This document shows positions 17,667 through 25,267 of a stretch of 64,000 nt of DNA, piece by piece. Each line of letters starts with the position of its first letter. The stretch's first letter is position 1. Below the pieces are notes generated by a model that was not told the origin of the DNA, searched no databases, and saw only the letters and a program-made list of their open reading frames with translations. Position numbers and translations under genes: made by a program. The DNA is from Candidatus Omnitrophota bacterium (GTDB taxonomy: Bacteria > Hinthialibacterota > Hinthialibacteria > OLB16), in assembly GCA_020632575.1 (NCBI GenBank), contig JACKFH010000004.1:62001-126000 (forward strand), written 5' to 3'.

Positions 17667-18979
17667 TCCGTCACTCGCTTGAGCCCCAAAGTCCGAACGG
17701 TCGTTCCCTGGCCCAATTCCGATTCGATATTCATACTCCAACCCTGAGCCTTGATGAGTTGCCCGACAATCGAAAGACCTAGCCCAGTCCCTCCAGGGCG
17801 ACGTGTAAAATACGGTTTCACGACCTGCCGTAAATCCTCCTGGGAAATCCCACACCCCGTGTCCCTGACGGTCAGGGTCCCCTCCCCATCCTCAAACCGA
17901 AGACTCACTTCGATCGAATCCCCGGAATCGCAAGAGTAAAGGGCATTGGACAGGAGGTTGACCAGGATCTGCCGGACCATTCCCTGATCGGCCAACACGA
18001 TCTGACCATCGAGGTCAATTCCAAGGTTAATCCCCTTCGAAGAGGCCTCATCCCGAAACAGTTCGATCGTCTGATGGACGATCTCGGCCAGAACTACGGG
18101 TTGGAGGTTCGGCTCCAGGGGTCGCGAGTAGGAAAGAAACGAGTTGATCCGACCCTCCACTCGGTCCGATTCGTCCACGATTTTTCGGGCGATCTTTCGG
18201 GACTCTTCGGGGTCGGGCGCTTGGTTCAAGCAGGTTTGAGCCATGCCCCGGATCAGACTGAGCGGATTCTTGGTCTCGTGCGCCAAGCCGGCGGCCAAGC
18301 GGTTCAACTCTTCCAGCCTACTTTCTCGTTCGTTGGCGAGCTGCAGTTCGACCGCCATTTCGGCGCGTTGCCGGAGGAGACTCAGGGTTGCCAAGAAGAG
18401 GGAGATGGCCCCGAGTCCAATCAGCGCCCAGAAAACAAAACGTTTGCGGTCTTGGGAAACAGCCATTTGAAATTCGGAACCGTCGACGATCGAAACGAAC
18501 CAGACCTCGCCTTCGGGCAACTCCGATTCGGGTGGGTTCATGGATTCACGCCCCCAACCCCCAGCCATTGGGTGGGCGCCATCGGCAATGGAACTTGTGA
18601 GGGGCGCCTGGTAGCCCACCAAGAGCCCACCGTCAACCCACCGGGGAAGTTGATCCATCGGAAGGTCATTGGGCACGACTCCTCCTGTCGCCAGTGGAAT
18701 CCCCTCCTCGGTAAGGATGGCGACACCGAGAATGCCTCGCGCCTTCGCGGTCTCTTCCATAACCGCACTTATGTTTGACTGAAACCAGCGTTCCAATCTG
18801 CGGTGTGACCGAATGCCGGCTTCGAGGGCTGAAAGGACACCTTCGCCCCTCACGATCAACATCTGTTCGTGCATTGTCCGTTCATGCCGGTAGCCCTGCC
18901 ACAACCATAGGACCAGCAGGGAGAAGATCAGTCCCCCAGCCAATACGCCGGATTTCATGCCACGAGGTTTTTTTGTCAT
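17663..18979 (-). CDS. Membrane sensor histidine kinase (ZraS/NtrB-like)
   Basis: This 438-residue kinase has a membrane segment at about residues 9-28, a periplasmic sensor region of about 150 residues, a second membrane segment at about 181-203, and a cytoplasmic kinase core. The phospho-accepting H234 lies in LAAGLAHETKNPLSLIRG, followed by the N box (NLLSNALY), DTGCGIS and GGTGLGLSIV. There is no PAS or HAMP domain of obvious form. The architecture resembles ZraS/HydH kinases, which respond to envelope stress or metals. It is coupled to the NtrC-type regulator and lies about 95 bases downstream of the Gly-rich protein gene on the same strand, so it may be co-transcribed with it and autoregulated. 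The signal is unknown. Confidence 0.92.
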   Translation of the reverse strand: MTKKPRGMKSGVLAGGLIFSLLVLWLWQGYRHERTMHEQMLIVRGEGVLSALEAGIRSHRRLERWFQSNISAVMEETAKARGILGVAILTEEGIPLATGGVVPNDLPMDQLPRWVDGGLLVGYQAPLTSSIADGAHPMAGGWGRESMNPPESELPEGEVWFVSIVDGSEFQMAVSQDRKRFVFWALIGLGAISLFLATLSLLRQRAEMAVELQLANERESRLEELNRLAAGLAHETKNPLSLIRGMAQTCLNQAPDPEESRKIARKIVDESDRVEGRINSFLSYSRPLEPNLQPVVLAEIVHQTIELFRDEASSKGINLGIDLDGQIVLADQGMVRQILVNLLSNALYSCDSGDSIEVSLRFEDGEGTLTVRDTGCGISQEDLRQVVKPYFTRRPGGTGLGLSIVGQLIKAQGWSMNIESELGQGTTVRTLGLKRVTE

Positions 18980-19075
18980 TGCCGATCCATCTTGGCGCTC
19001 ACGGTCAAAATTAGCATCACCGAATGTCGGCCAAGCCGAGAAGATCTCATCCGACGGCGGACGGTTCGTGGTGAG

Positions 19076-19618
19076 TCACTCAAAGAATAAACCCGACCCG
19101 TAGCCGGAGTAGCCAGTGCCGTATCCGCCGCCAGAACCACTCTGGCGCAATCGGGAAGCGCCCCGACCTTGGCCCGAACCTCGGTATCCACCCTTGTTTC
19201 CATAACCAACCGAACCGTTGCCCATCGACGACCTGCCTGACCGGCGTTGCGTCATCGCACGGGTCTCATAAGACCCCAACGCGCCACAGTCCATGCTGCG
19301 GTTTCCATAACCGGAACCATCCCGCAAGCGTTGACCATACCCCTTTTCGCTTCGTCGCCCTTGGCCGTTTCTCTGTTGGAGACCTGACTGATTGAACCTC
19401 GGACTTCGCTGACCTTGATAGGTTCCATAGCCGTTCCCGCTGCCGATTCTAGACCGAGTTTGGCTGGACGCCAATTCGCCGTAACCGCCTGCGCGTCCTT
19501 GTCCTCCACGCGCCTCGGAGGTTGTCGGCGTCATTGCCAAGCATAGAAGTCCCAGAGCAACTCCCGCGCACCATGCCAGCGATTGCGAAACTCTTCCGCT
19601 TCTCTTTTTCCGTTCCAT
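19076..19618 (-). CDS. Exported Gly/Arg-rich low-complexity protein
   Basis: This 180-residue protein has a signal peptide (about residues 1-34, WCAGVALGLLCLAMTPTTSEA), then a disordered region of Gly, Arg, Ser, Gln and Tyr with repeated GYG and GQGRR words. No folded domain is visible. The start is placed at 19618, where AGGAG sits eight bases upstream; ATG 19624 is only two bases from that site. A sigma-54-type promoter (19665-19680) and shared enhancer palindromes precede it. By position (target gene plus kinase/regulator) it could be an accessory periplasmic protein of the two-component system, as ZraP is for ZraSR, but there is no sequence likeness to ZraP that I can see. Confidence 0.7.
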   Translation of the reverse strand: MERKKRSGRVSQSLAWCAGVALGLLCLAMTPTTSEARGGQGRAGGYGELASSQTRSRIGSGNGYGTYQGQRSPRFNQSGLQQRNGQGRRSEKGYGQRLRDGSGYGNRSMDCGALGSYETRAMTQRRSGRSSMGNGSVGYGNKGGYRGSGQGRGASRLRQSGSGGGYGTGYSGYGSGLFFE

Positions 19619-19664
19619 TTTCATTTCTCCTTGAGTCAGAAATCGATTTTCGCTGACCCAATTA

Positions 19665-19680
19665 AGCAGGCGATGTGCCA
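19665..19680 (-). promoter_or_regulatory. Sigma-54-type promoter of the Gly-rich protein gene
   Basis: The minus strand reads TGGCACATCGCCTGCT: a perfect -24 element TGGCAC, five bases, then CTGC in place of TTGC, keeping GG-N10-GC. Predicted transcription starts near 19654, about 36 bases before the chosen ATG. Confidence 0.7.
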
Positions 19681-19733
19681 AAGGTGGAAAGGCGTCCAAA
19701 CCCGGATTTTCGAACGTGAACACGATCCCGACC

Positions 19734-19779
19734 CTGCAAGGAATGAACGATTGCGAAATTGGGCCTGCAAAGATTGCAG
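19734..19779. promoter_or_regulatory. Shared enhancer palindromes between divergent sigma-54 promoters
   Basis: A perfect palindrome CTGCAAAGATTGCAG (19765-19779) and a weaker one starting CTGCAAGGAATG (19734) have centres about 31 bases apart. The same word precedes the Cys-rich protein gene. The pair lies between the leftward promoter at 19665-19680 and the rightward one at 19844-19859, so one set of sites could serve both. Confidence 0.65.
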
Positions 19780-19843
19780 AGACAGATCCACGAGAAAAAC
19801 AGGAACGACGGAAAAACCGTAGACACCCTCCTCATTCATGGGT

Positions 19844-19859
19844 TGGCCCAATTGCTGCT
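19844..19859 (+). promoter_or_regulatory. Sigma-54-type promoter of the DUF4405 gene
   Basis: The sequence TGGCCCAATTGCTGCT keeps GG-N10-GC and matches the CTGC -12 variant seen in the divergent promoter. Predicted transcription starts near 19870, about 28 bases before the ATG at 19898. Confidence 0.55.
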
Positions 19860-19897
19860 CCATTGGACTGGACCCCATTCGGGTCAAGGAGATCACG

Positions 19898-20848
19898 ATG
19901 CGAAACGAACACACGGAAGCAAGACTCAGAAGGCGAGCGCTCACCACCATGATCCTGGCGATCTTTTTTTTGATCCTGGGAGCAACAGGGGTTGTTCTTT
20001 ATGCCTCTCCAAGGGGAAGGGTGGCCAACTGGACCGACTGGTCGGTGTTGGGGCTCACTAAACAGAATTGGTCGGCCATTCACATTACGACAGCAACTCT
20101 GATCCTGGTGGTGGTCGTTATTCACTTGATCCTCAACTGGAAGGTTTTCTCCTTCTATTTTAGATCCTCGAAACCTGGAAACCTCAATCTGAAACGTGAG
20201 ATGGTCGTGGCCGTATCGGTCGCGGTTCTGTTTGTCGCCGGGACAGTGGCCGAGATTCCCCCATTCAGCACGGTCCTCTGGGCCAACGAGAGACTGAAGG
20301 ATTATTGGGAGGAGTCTTCCGAAAGGGCGCCAGTCGCTCATGCGGAGGAACTCGCCATCGACGAGTTGTCCCCGAGTGTGGGAATCCCGCCCGAGGAAAT
20401 CCTCTCGAGACTGCACGACGCCGGATTCGAGGCGACCGACACTTCGGCTCGATTTGGGGAGATCGCCGCCCTGAATGGAGTCTCCCCCAACGCCCTTTTT
20501 GAAGTCGTGGTTCCGCAATCCCCCGGATCGAATGGGTACGGTCGTCGAGGCGCCGGTCAAACGAGAGAGGGAGGCGCCTGCGATTCGCGAGACTCCGAAA
20601 GAATCGAGGGCGCGGGTTTTTTCCAGGGATCGGGAGGCGGCGGCGGTTACGGGAGAAAGACGCTGAAGCAGGTCTGCCTGGAGGAGGGTTTCGACCCAAC
20701 CGAGATTCTCGCCCAGTTGAGGGAAAGGGATATCGAGGCAAATGAAGAACAAACCCTACGTGAAATCGCCGACCGAATAGGGATGCACCCCAAAGAGATC
20801 CTTCCCTCACTGATGAGGGTCGCCCAAGGGGATATCGACGGACGATAG
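19898..20848 (+). CDS. DUF4405 membrane protein with helical C-terminal repeats
   Basis: This 316-residue protein has three membrane helices in its first 120 residues: about 14-36, 58-82 and 101-118. The stretch LYASPRGRVANWTDW and the histidines in AIHITTATLILVVVVIHLILNW match DUF4405, a cytochrome b-like family thought to bind haem. The rest is soluble: two related helical segments (GIPPEEILSRLHDAGFEATD and GFDPTEILAQLRERDIEANE, each followed by an EIA-type helix) separated by a Gly-rich linker. The start at 19898 has AGGAG six bases upstream. It is divergent from the Gly-rich protein gene and apparently shares its activator sites. An electron-transfer role linked to the nearby multihaem cytochrome is possible but inferred. 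Confidence 0.85.
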   Translation: MRNEHTEARLRRRALTTMILAIFFLILGATGVVLYASPRGRVANWTDWSVLGLTKQNWSAIHITTATLILVVVVIHLILNWKVFSFYFRSSKPGNLNLKREMVVAVSVAVLFVAGTVAEIPPFSTVLWANERLKDYWEESSERAPVAHAEELAIDELSPSVGIPPEEILSRLHDAGFEATDTSARFGEIAALNGVSPNALFEVVVPQSPGSNGYGRRGAGQTREGGACDSRDSERIEGAGFFQGSGGGGGYGRKTLKQVCLEEGFDPTEILAQLRERDIEANEEQTLREIADRIGMHPKEILPSLMRVAQGDIDGR

Positions 20849-21022
20849 CCATCGGAGTCCCGCGAGACATCGCTCATCAAGGAGGAGTCCGCGATCGTAT
20901 GGTCGGCACAGAGTTTGGCTCAAAGATTGCGCTCTTCTCCAAAGGAAATTGAACACCGCCCGAAGGTTTTGTCGTCTTCTATCAGTGAAGGCGCAACGGA
21001 TTGGAAATAAGGAGTCCAACCG

Positions 21023-21601
21023 ATGAGGGCCGAGGTTGATCAAATTCTTTGGGAAAAATGGAGAAAAGGTGATGTCCAGGCGTTCGGCGATCTTTTTGAG
21101 CGACACGCTCCCCGCCTCTACAACCTGGCTTACCGGCTTTCGGGCTCCGAAGAGGAGGCCCGGGATCTTCTCCAAACCGCTGCGCTCCGTGCGATTTCGT
21201 CCAACTCCAGTTCCCGGAACGGTGCTGCCTTTCACGGTTGGATGCGGAAGATTGTCACCAACTTGCATTTCGATCAGAGAAAATTCAAGAAACGCGCCGG
21301 AAGAGACGCACTCGACGAAGACGCCGATTGGTCGGAGATGGAATCGACTTATGTTTGCCGGAATGAGGACTCTCCTCGGGAGGCGCTGGAAGAGCGCGAG
21401 ACCCGCGAACAGGTCGAACAGGCCTTGGCCAAGTTGGAACCGATTTATCGGTCCTTGCTGGTCCTCCGCGACATCGAAGGTCTTAACTACGCCGAGATCG
21501 CGGACCTCGAGGGGATTCCGATCGAGACCGTTCGGACTCGCCTGCGTCGAGGACGTCAAGCGTTGCGAAAACAGTTGGCATCTCTCGCGGGGATCCTTTA
21601 G
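21023..21601 (+). CDS. ECF-type RNA polymerase sigma factor (first)
   Basis: This 192-residue sigma factor has region 2 (LFERHAPRLYNLAYRLSGSEEEARDLLQ, with WMRKIVTNLHFDQRK) and region 4 (LEPIYRSLLVLRDIEGLNYAEIADLEG, then IETVRTRLRRGRQALRK). There are no regions 1 or 3, as in ECF factors. AGGAG lies eight bases before the ATG. The anti-sigma gene begins 15 bases after the stop, and the cohesin/dockerin protein genes follow on the same strand. It probably transcribes this locus under control of the membrane anti-sigma factor. A weak GGAAAT...GTC pair upstream might be an ECF promoter, but I do not call it. Confidence 0.92.
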   Translation: MRAEVDQILWEKWRKGDVQAFGDLFERHAPRLYNLAYRLSGSEEEARDLLQTAALRAISSNSSSRNGAAFHGWMRKIVTNLHFDQRKFKKRAGRDALDEDADWSEMESTYVCRNEDSPREALEERETREQVEQALAKLEPIYRSLLVLRDIEGLNYAEIADLEGIPIETVRTRLRRGRQALRKQLASLAGIL

Positions 21602-21616
21602 CAAAGGGAGGGAATC

Positions 21617-22372
21617 ATGATCATGAGAGCCTTTAGGGAATGCGACCTCGATTTGGTTTCCGCCGCCGTCGATGGAGAACTGAACGACGCGGAGAGGGCG
21701 GGACTCGACTCCCACCTCGCCGTCTGTCCCGAATGCCGCGATGAATACCTGGAAATGTGGCGCGCTTCGAAACTCTGCTCGAACCTCCCCATGGTGTCGG
21801 TTCCCCCCGACCTGACTCGCGAGATCCGTCAAGAATTGGTTCGGAAAGTGGCATCGACCAAGCCTCAACCCACAAAAGAGTCGTTCTGGAGGGGTTGGTT
21901 CTGCACCCCACAGGTTCGCCTCTCGTTCGCTTCGGGTATCTGTCTGTTTCTCCTAGGTTTTGGCGCCGCTTGGCTTTACCGGCCACAACGCGACGTTCCC
22001 ATCTCGGGGTATTCTTTGGTGGCGGAAGCCGACGAGGAAATCGCGGGACTCGATCTGGTAATCCGATACGACCCCGAGTCTTCCTCTCTCGGAAAAGTGG
22101 GTCTCTCGGAAATCAGCCGTGGGTTCCTCATGAAAGCCGACACGAAGAACGGAACGTTACGGGTTTCGATGGCTTGCTCCAAAGGGATGCGCCTGACCCG
22201 CTCCGAACCGATTCTGGAAATCCCCATTCAATTCCATGGTGAAGTGCGTCGGGAAACCCTCTCCCTCCAGTCGGTCCGAGCCTACCGGATCGATGGAAGC
22301 GAAGTGCTCTTGAATCTAGAAACCATTCCCATGCCGCCTGCAAGCAATGGTGGCAAGGATACGGCGGCCTAA
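21617..22372 (+). CDS. Membrane anti-sigma factor with extracytoplasmic cohesin-like sensor
   Basis: This 251-residue protein has a zinc-binding anti-sigma domain (HLAVCPEC: H33, C37, C40), one membrane helix at about 103-121 and an outer domain at about 141-236. The outer domain aligns by eye with the cohesin-like domains encoded just downstream. Shared words are AGLDLVIRYDPES (compare AGGDFVLSFDPT), SRGFLMKADTKNGTLRVSMA (compare DDFLVAHGD with FSISMAAA) and a C-terminal block rich in beta strands (SVRAYRIDGSEVLL, compare REARWYDESS). It should hold the ECF sigma factor inactive until the outer domain receives a signal. A cohesin as the sensing module suggests that it detects a dockerin-bearing or scaffold protein at the cell surface. 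The anti-sigma call is firm; the cohesin call is an inference. Confidence 0.85.
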   Translation: MIMRAFRECDLDLVSAAVDGELNDAERAGLDSHLAVCPECRDEYLEMWRASKLCSNLPMVSVPPDLTREIRQELVRKVASTKPQPTKESFWRGWFCTPQVRLSFASGICLFLLGFGAAWLYRPQRDVPISGYSLVAEADEEIAGLDLVIRYDPESSSLGKVGLSEISRGFLMKADTKNGTLRVSMACSKGMRLTRSEPILEIPIQFHGEVRRETLSLQSVRAYRIDGSEVLLNLETIPMPPASNGGKDTAA

Positions 22373-22396
22373 ATCAAAACAAGGAGGATTTAGGAA

Positions 22397-24052
22397 ATGT
22401 GGAAAGCAAACAACACTCTCAAGAAGGCGCTCGCTCTGTGCGCCGGCGTCTGGGCGGCGATCGCCTGGCTTCCATCCGTTGCCATGGCTCAAGAAGCCGT
22501 CCCTCTATTGCTCTCCCCGCCGGATGGGTATGTGGCGTTGGGTCCGGGGCCGAGCATGTTGTTCCTGGAGTGGGAGGAAGTCTCCGACGCCTGGGCGTAT
22601 GAGGTTCGCATCTCGGACCCCGCCGAAGAGTTCGAGGACTATATCCTCTTCTCCAGAGACACTCGCCTCAGCTTCGGAACGTCCGATGAAGGAACGTTTG
22701 GTTGGGAGGTCCGGTGCCTCTATGCCGACCCCGAAACCATCCACAAACATCAGAACGCCACCTTCGGTCCCTGGAGCGAGATCCGTTATTTCTCCGTGGT
22801 GCGAGAGATGCCGCCCTCCGGCTTGGGCCCCGCTCAACCTGAAGTCATGTTCCCGGCGAGTGGTTACGATCTAGTCGAGGGCAACAATTACCAGTTCAAG
22901 TGGAAGAAATCCGATGGCGCTCTTCAATACCAAATCTGTCTCGAGACCTCCAACGGTCCCGAGTACAAACTGACCGAGGGAGAGGCTTGGCAGTTCCAGA
23001 CCGCCCAGGGTTCGGGCCCACAGCACGCAGGCGATCGCGAGGAGGGAACCTACCAGCTTCGAGTCCGTGCGATTGGAGCGGAGGGGCCGGGCGAATGGTG
23101 CGACCCGATCGAGTTCGACTACAACTACGGCGGCGATCATGGCGCCTGCTGGGGGCCCATCGTCACCACGGTCGATCCTCCTCAGCTCATCACTCCTCCG
23201 GATGAAGCGACCTTGAATCCAACACCAGAAGGATTCCTTGGCGAGTTCAGTTGGACGTCGGTTCCGGGAGCCGTTCACTACGAGATCAAATATCGCGAGG
23301 CGGAAGCGCCACAGGGCGTCGAACCCCCTGGCCCTCTCCATCATGGAATCACGGATCCACCGACCAGCATCCTCGTTGACGCGACCAGCTACGCCCTTCT
23401 CGTTCCGGAAGCGGTTCTCGGCGAGCGTTACAGCTGGAAAGTTCGAGCCATCATCGAGGAGGGTGAGGATCTTCGACCCACGGAATTCTCCGAGATTTGG
23501 CACTTCACCATCGGCGAGGTCATCGAACCGCCAGTTGAGGGAGAAGCCATCACGCTGCTGTCGGTGGAGAACGCGACCGAGTATCCCGGACCGGAAGCCA
23601 AGGTCGCCTTTGCCTGGACCAAGAGTGCGACCGACGCCCTGACGCTGGTCTCGGTCAGCGACGCCACCCAAAACTGTGTTGCTCTCTGCTATTGCCGGGG
23701 CGCCAGTTGGGAGACCGAAATCCCGGGCCTTGGACAATACACTTGTCAGGTGCGTGAAATGAAACTGGGTGAGGATGGCCAAGCCCTCAGCGTCGGACCG
23801 CTCGGAGAGGCAAAGACGATCCAAGTGAAGGAGCAGGCCAAGGTGGCCGGCGGACTTCGGGTGGGCGATCTGGTCAATGACGGCGAGGTCGACTCCGGTG
23901 ATGCGATCCGCGCCCTGCGTCACAGCACCGACCAGGACCAGACCCAACTCAGGGTTCGCGATGTCGCTACTGGCGATTGCAACGGCGATGGCCGAGTCGA
24001 TTCCGGTGACGCCGTCTACATGCTCAGAAAGGCCGTCGGTTCCAATCGCTAA
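22397..24052 (+). CDS. Secreted fibronectin-III-like protein with C-terminal type I dockerin
   Basis: This 551-residue protein has a signal peptide ending near AMAQ (residue 32), then about four beta-sandwich repeats of fibronectin-III character: FLEWEEVSDAWAYEVRIS, FKWKKSDGALQYQICLE, FSWTSVPGAVHYEIKYR and FAWTKSATDALTLVSV. The C-terminus is a full dockerin with two calcium loops, DLVNDGEVDSGDAIRALRHS (about 491-510) and DCNGDGRVDSGDAVYMLRKA (about 527-546). The dockerin should bind a cohesin; candidates are the three cohesin-like proteins encoded next and possibly the anti-sigma factor. AAGGAGG precedes the ATG. No enzyme motif is present, so it is likely a structural, adhesive or signalling surface protein. 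Confidence 0.88.
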   Translation: MWKANNTLKKALALCAGVWAAIAWLPSVAMAQEAVPLLLSPPDGYVALGPGPSMLFLEWEEVSDAWAYEVRISDPAEEFEDYILFSRDTRLSFGTSDEGTFGWEVRCLYADPETIHKHQNATFGPWSEIRYFSVVREMPPSGLGPAQPEVMFPASGYDLVEGNNYQFKWKKSDGALQYQICLETSNGPEYKLTEGEAWQFQTAQGSGPQHAGDREEGTYQLRVRAIGAEGPGEWCDPIEFDYNYGGDHGACWGPIVTTVDPPQLITPPDEATLNPTPEGFLGEFSWTSVPGAVHYEIKYREAEAPQGVEPPGPLHHGITDPPTSILVDATSYALLVPEAVLGERYSWKVRAIIEEGEDLRPTEFSEIWHFTIGEVIEPPVEGEAITLLSVENATEYPGPEAKVAFAWTKSATDALTLVSVSDATQNCVALCYCRGASWETEIPGLGQYTCQVREMKLGEDGQALSVGPLGEAKTIQVKEQAKVAGGLRVGDLVNDGEVDSGDAIRALRHSTDQDQTQLRVRDVATGDCNGDGRVDSGDAVYMLRKAVGSNR

Positions 24053-24077
24053 ACGCGTATAGGACCGGCTTGGGAAA

Positions 24078-24114
24078 GGATGGGAGGAGAGCGCGTCAGC
24101 CTCTCCTTCCATCC
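24078..24114 (+). terminator. Intercistronic stem-loop
   Basis: GGATGGGAGGAGAGC pairs with GCCTCTCCTTCCATCC around a short loop, 25 bases after the dockerin gene. No T-run follows, so it is more likely an mRNA-stabilising or attenuating hairpin inside the operon than a full intrinsic terminator. Confidence 0.5.
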
Positions 24115-24151
24115 GTGTTGAACCGAATTCGGGTGCGAGAAAGGAAGTGCC

Positions 24152-25267
24152 ATGGGGCGACCCCAGGTTTTCCCTAACGTACCGCCCCCTCCAAGACCCC
24201 GGCGCGTCCGTTGGGTTATCGCTTTCGTCGCTATGCCCCTGGCGCTGAGCGGTTTCCCGGCGGACGCCGAGGATAAGGTGATTCAAGTTTCGAATGGAGC
24301 AGCCACACCCGGACAATCGGTTCAGGTCCCTCTCATTCTATCCAATCCTTCCGATTTCGCCGGGGGAGATTTTGTCCTCTCATTTGACCCAACTGTTCTC
24401 TCTATCCTGGACGTGGACCGGACAGATATCACCGACGATTTCTTGGTCGCTCATGGAGATCCCGGAGTCGGATTGTTCTCAATTTCCATGGCGGCGGCCG
24501 AAGGTCTGAACGACTCGGCCTCCGGCGCAATCGCCCTTCTGACCATTCAAGCCGACGTTGGTGCGGACGAAGGGACCTTGTCACCGATCATCCTTCGCGA
24601 AGCGCGATGGTATGACGAATCGAGCATTCGTCACGAATTCCTCGGGGATAACGCGGTCATCCGCGTGGGCTCGACTATGCCGGAAGACCTTCCTCTCACC
24701 CTCTCCCTTTCTTCCGCCATCGCCGAAACGGGACAAGCCACGACCCTCACGCTGGCCCTCTCCATGCCCGAGGCCATTGGGAAACTAACCGGGGATTTAA
24801 GATACGACCCAAGCATTCTGGATGAAATCGACTTCCAGCCCAACGCAATCCTGGATTCCTGGACAATCGATCTGATCCCGAGCGCCGGCCAAGTCCACTT
24901 TGAGTTCGTGGGTCCGACTGAACTCTCTGGATTGGAATCCCTGGATTTAGGCAATTGGAGTCTTCATCTCTCGGAAGGCGCAACCTCGGGAGATACGTCG
25001 CTCCTTCTCGAAAATGTCCGGATCGAGAACCTCGATGGCCTGGCCTACTCGGCGCGGGTTGAAAACGGAATCGTCCATGTGTCCGACAATGGCGAAACGC
25101 CGACACCCACATCGACTTCAACCCCCAGCCCGACCCCCAGCCCCACACCTAGCCCGACGGTCTCGCCGACGCCTGTTGTCCCAGTGGATTTCGATTCGAA
25201 TGGCGAGGTGGACGAAAGAGACCTGATCCGGTTTCTCGAAATCTGGAAACAGGAGGCGAAACGATGA
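24152..25267 (+). CDS. Secreted protein with two cohesin-like domains and a half-dockerin tail
   Basis: This 371-residue protein has a signal segment (about 20-40) and two successive cohesin-like domains at about 43-172 and 179-311. Each has the DPxxL core (LSFDPTVLSILDVD and LRYDPSILDEIDFQ) and a terminal beta block. A Thr/Pro/Ser linker (TPSPTPSPTPSPTVSPTP) leads to one calcium loop, DFDSNGEVDERDLIRFLEIW. A normal dockerin has two loops; here there is one, as in 1-1533 and 25264-26514. Its stop overlaps the next start (ATGA), so the two are coupled. A role as a surface scaffold that links like proteins together is inferred from the paired domain types. Confidence 0.85.
   Translation: MGRPQVFPNVPPPPRPRRVRWVIAFVAMPLALSGFPADAEDKVIQVSNGAATPGQSVQVPLILSNPSDFAGGDFVLSFDPTVLSILDVDRTDITDDFLVAHGDPGVGLFSISMAAAEGLNDSASGAIALLTIQADVGADEGTLSPIILREARWYDESSIRHEFLGDNAVIRVGSTMPEDLPLTLSLSSAIAETGQATTLTLALSMPEAIGKLTGDLRYDPSILDEIDFQPNAILDSWTIDLIPSAGQVHFEFVGPTELSGLESLDLGNWSLHLSEGATSGDTSLLLENVRIENLDGLAYSARVENGIVHVSDNGETPTPTSTSTPSPTPSPTPSPTVSPTPVVPVDFDSNGEVDERDLIRFLEIWKQEAKR

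Noticed and set aside
20849..21022. Possible ECF promoter (GGAAAT and GTC words) upstream of the first sigma gene
   Set aside because: Spacing and sequence fit poorly and no second copy was found upstream of a related gene in the window.
20807..21868. 353-codon minus-strand ORF across the first sigma factor
   Set aside because: Antisense to a well-formed ECF sigma factor with region 2 and region 4 motifs.
22871..24316. 481-codon minus-strand ORF opposite the dockerin protein
   Set aside because: The plus strand shows a signal peptide, ribosome site, fibronectin-like repeats and dockerin; the minus frame has no recognisable domain.
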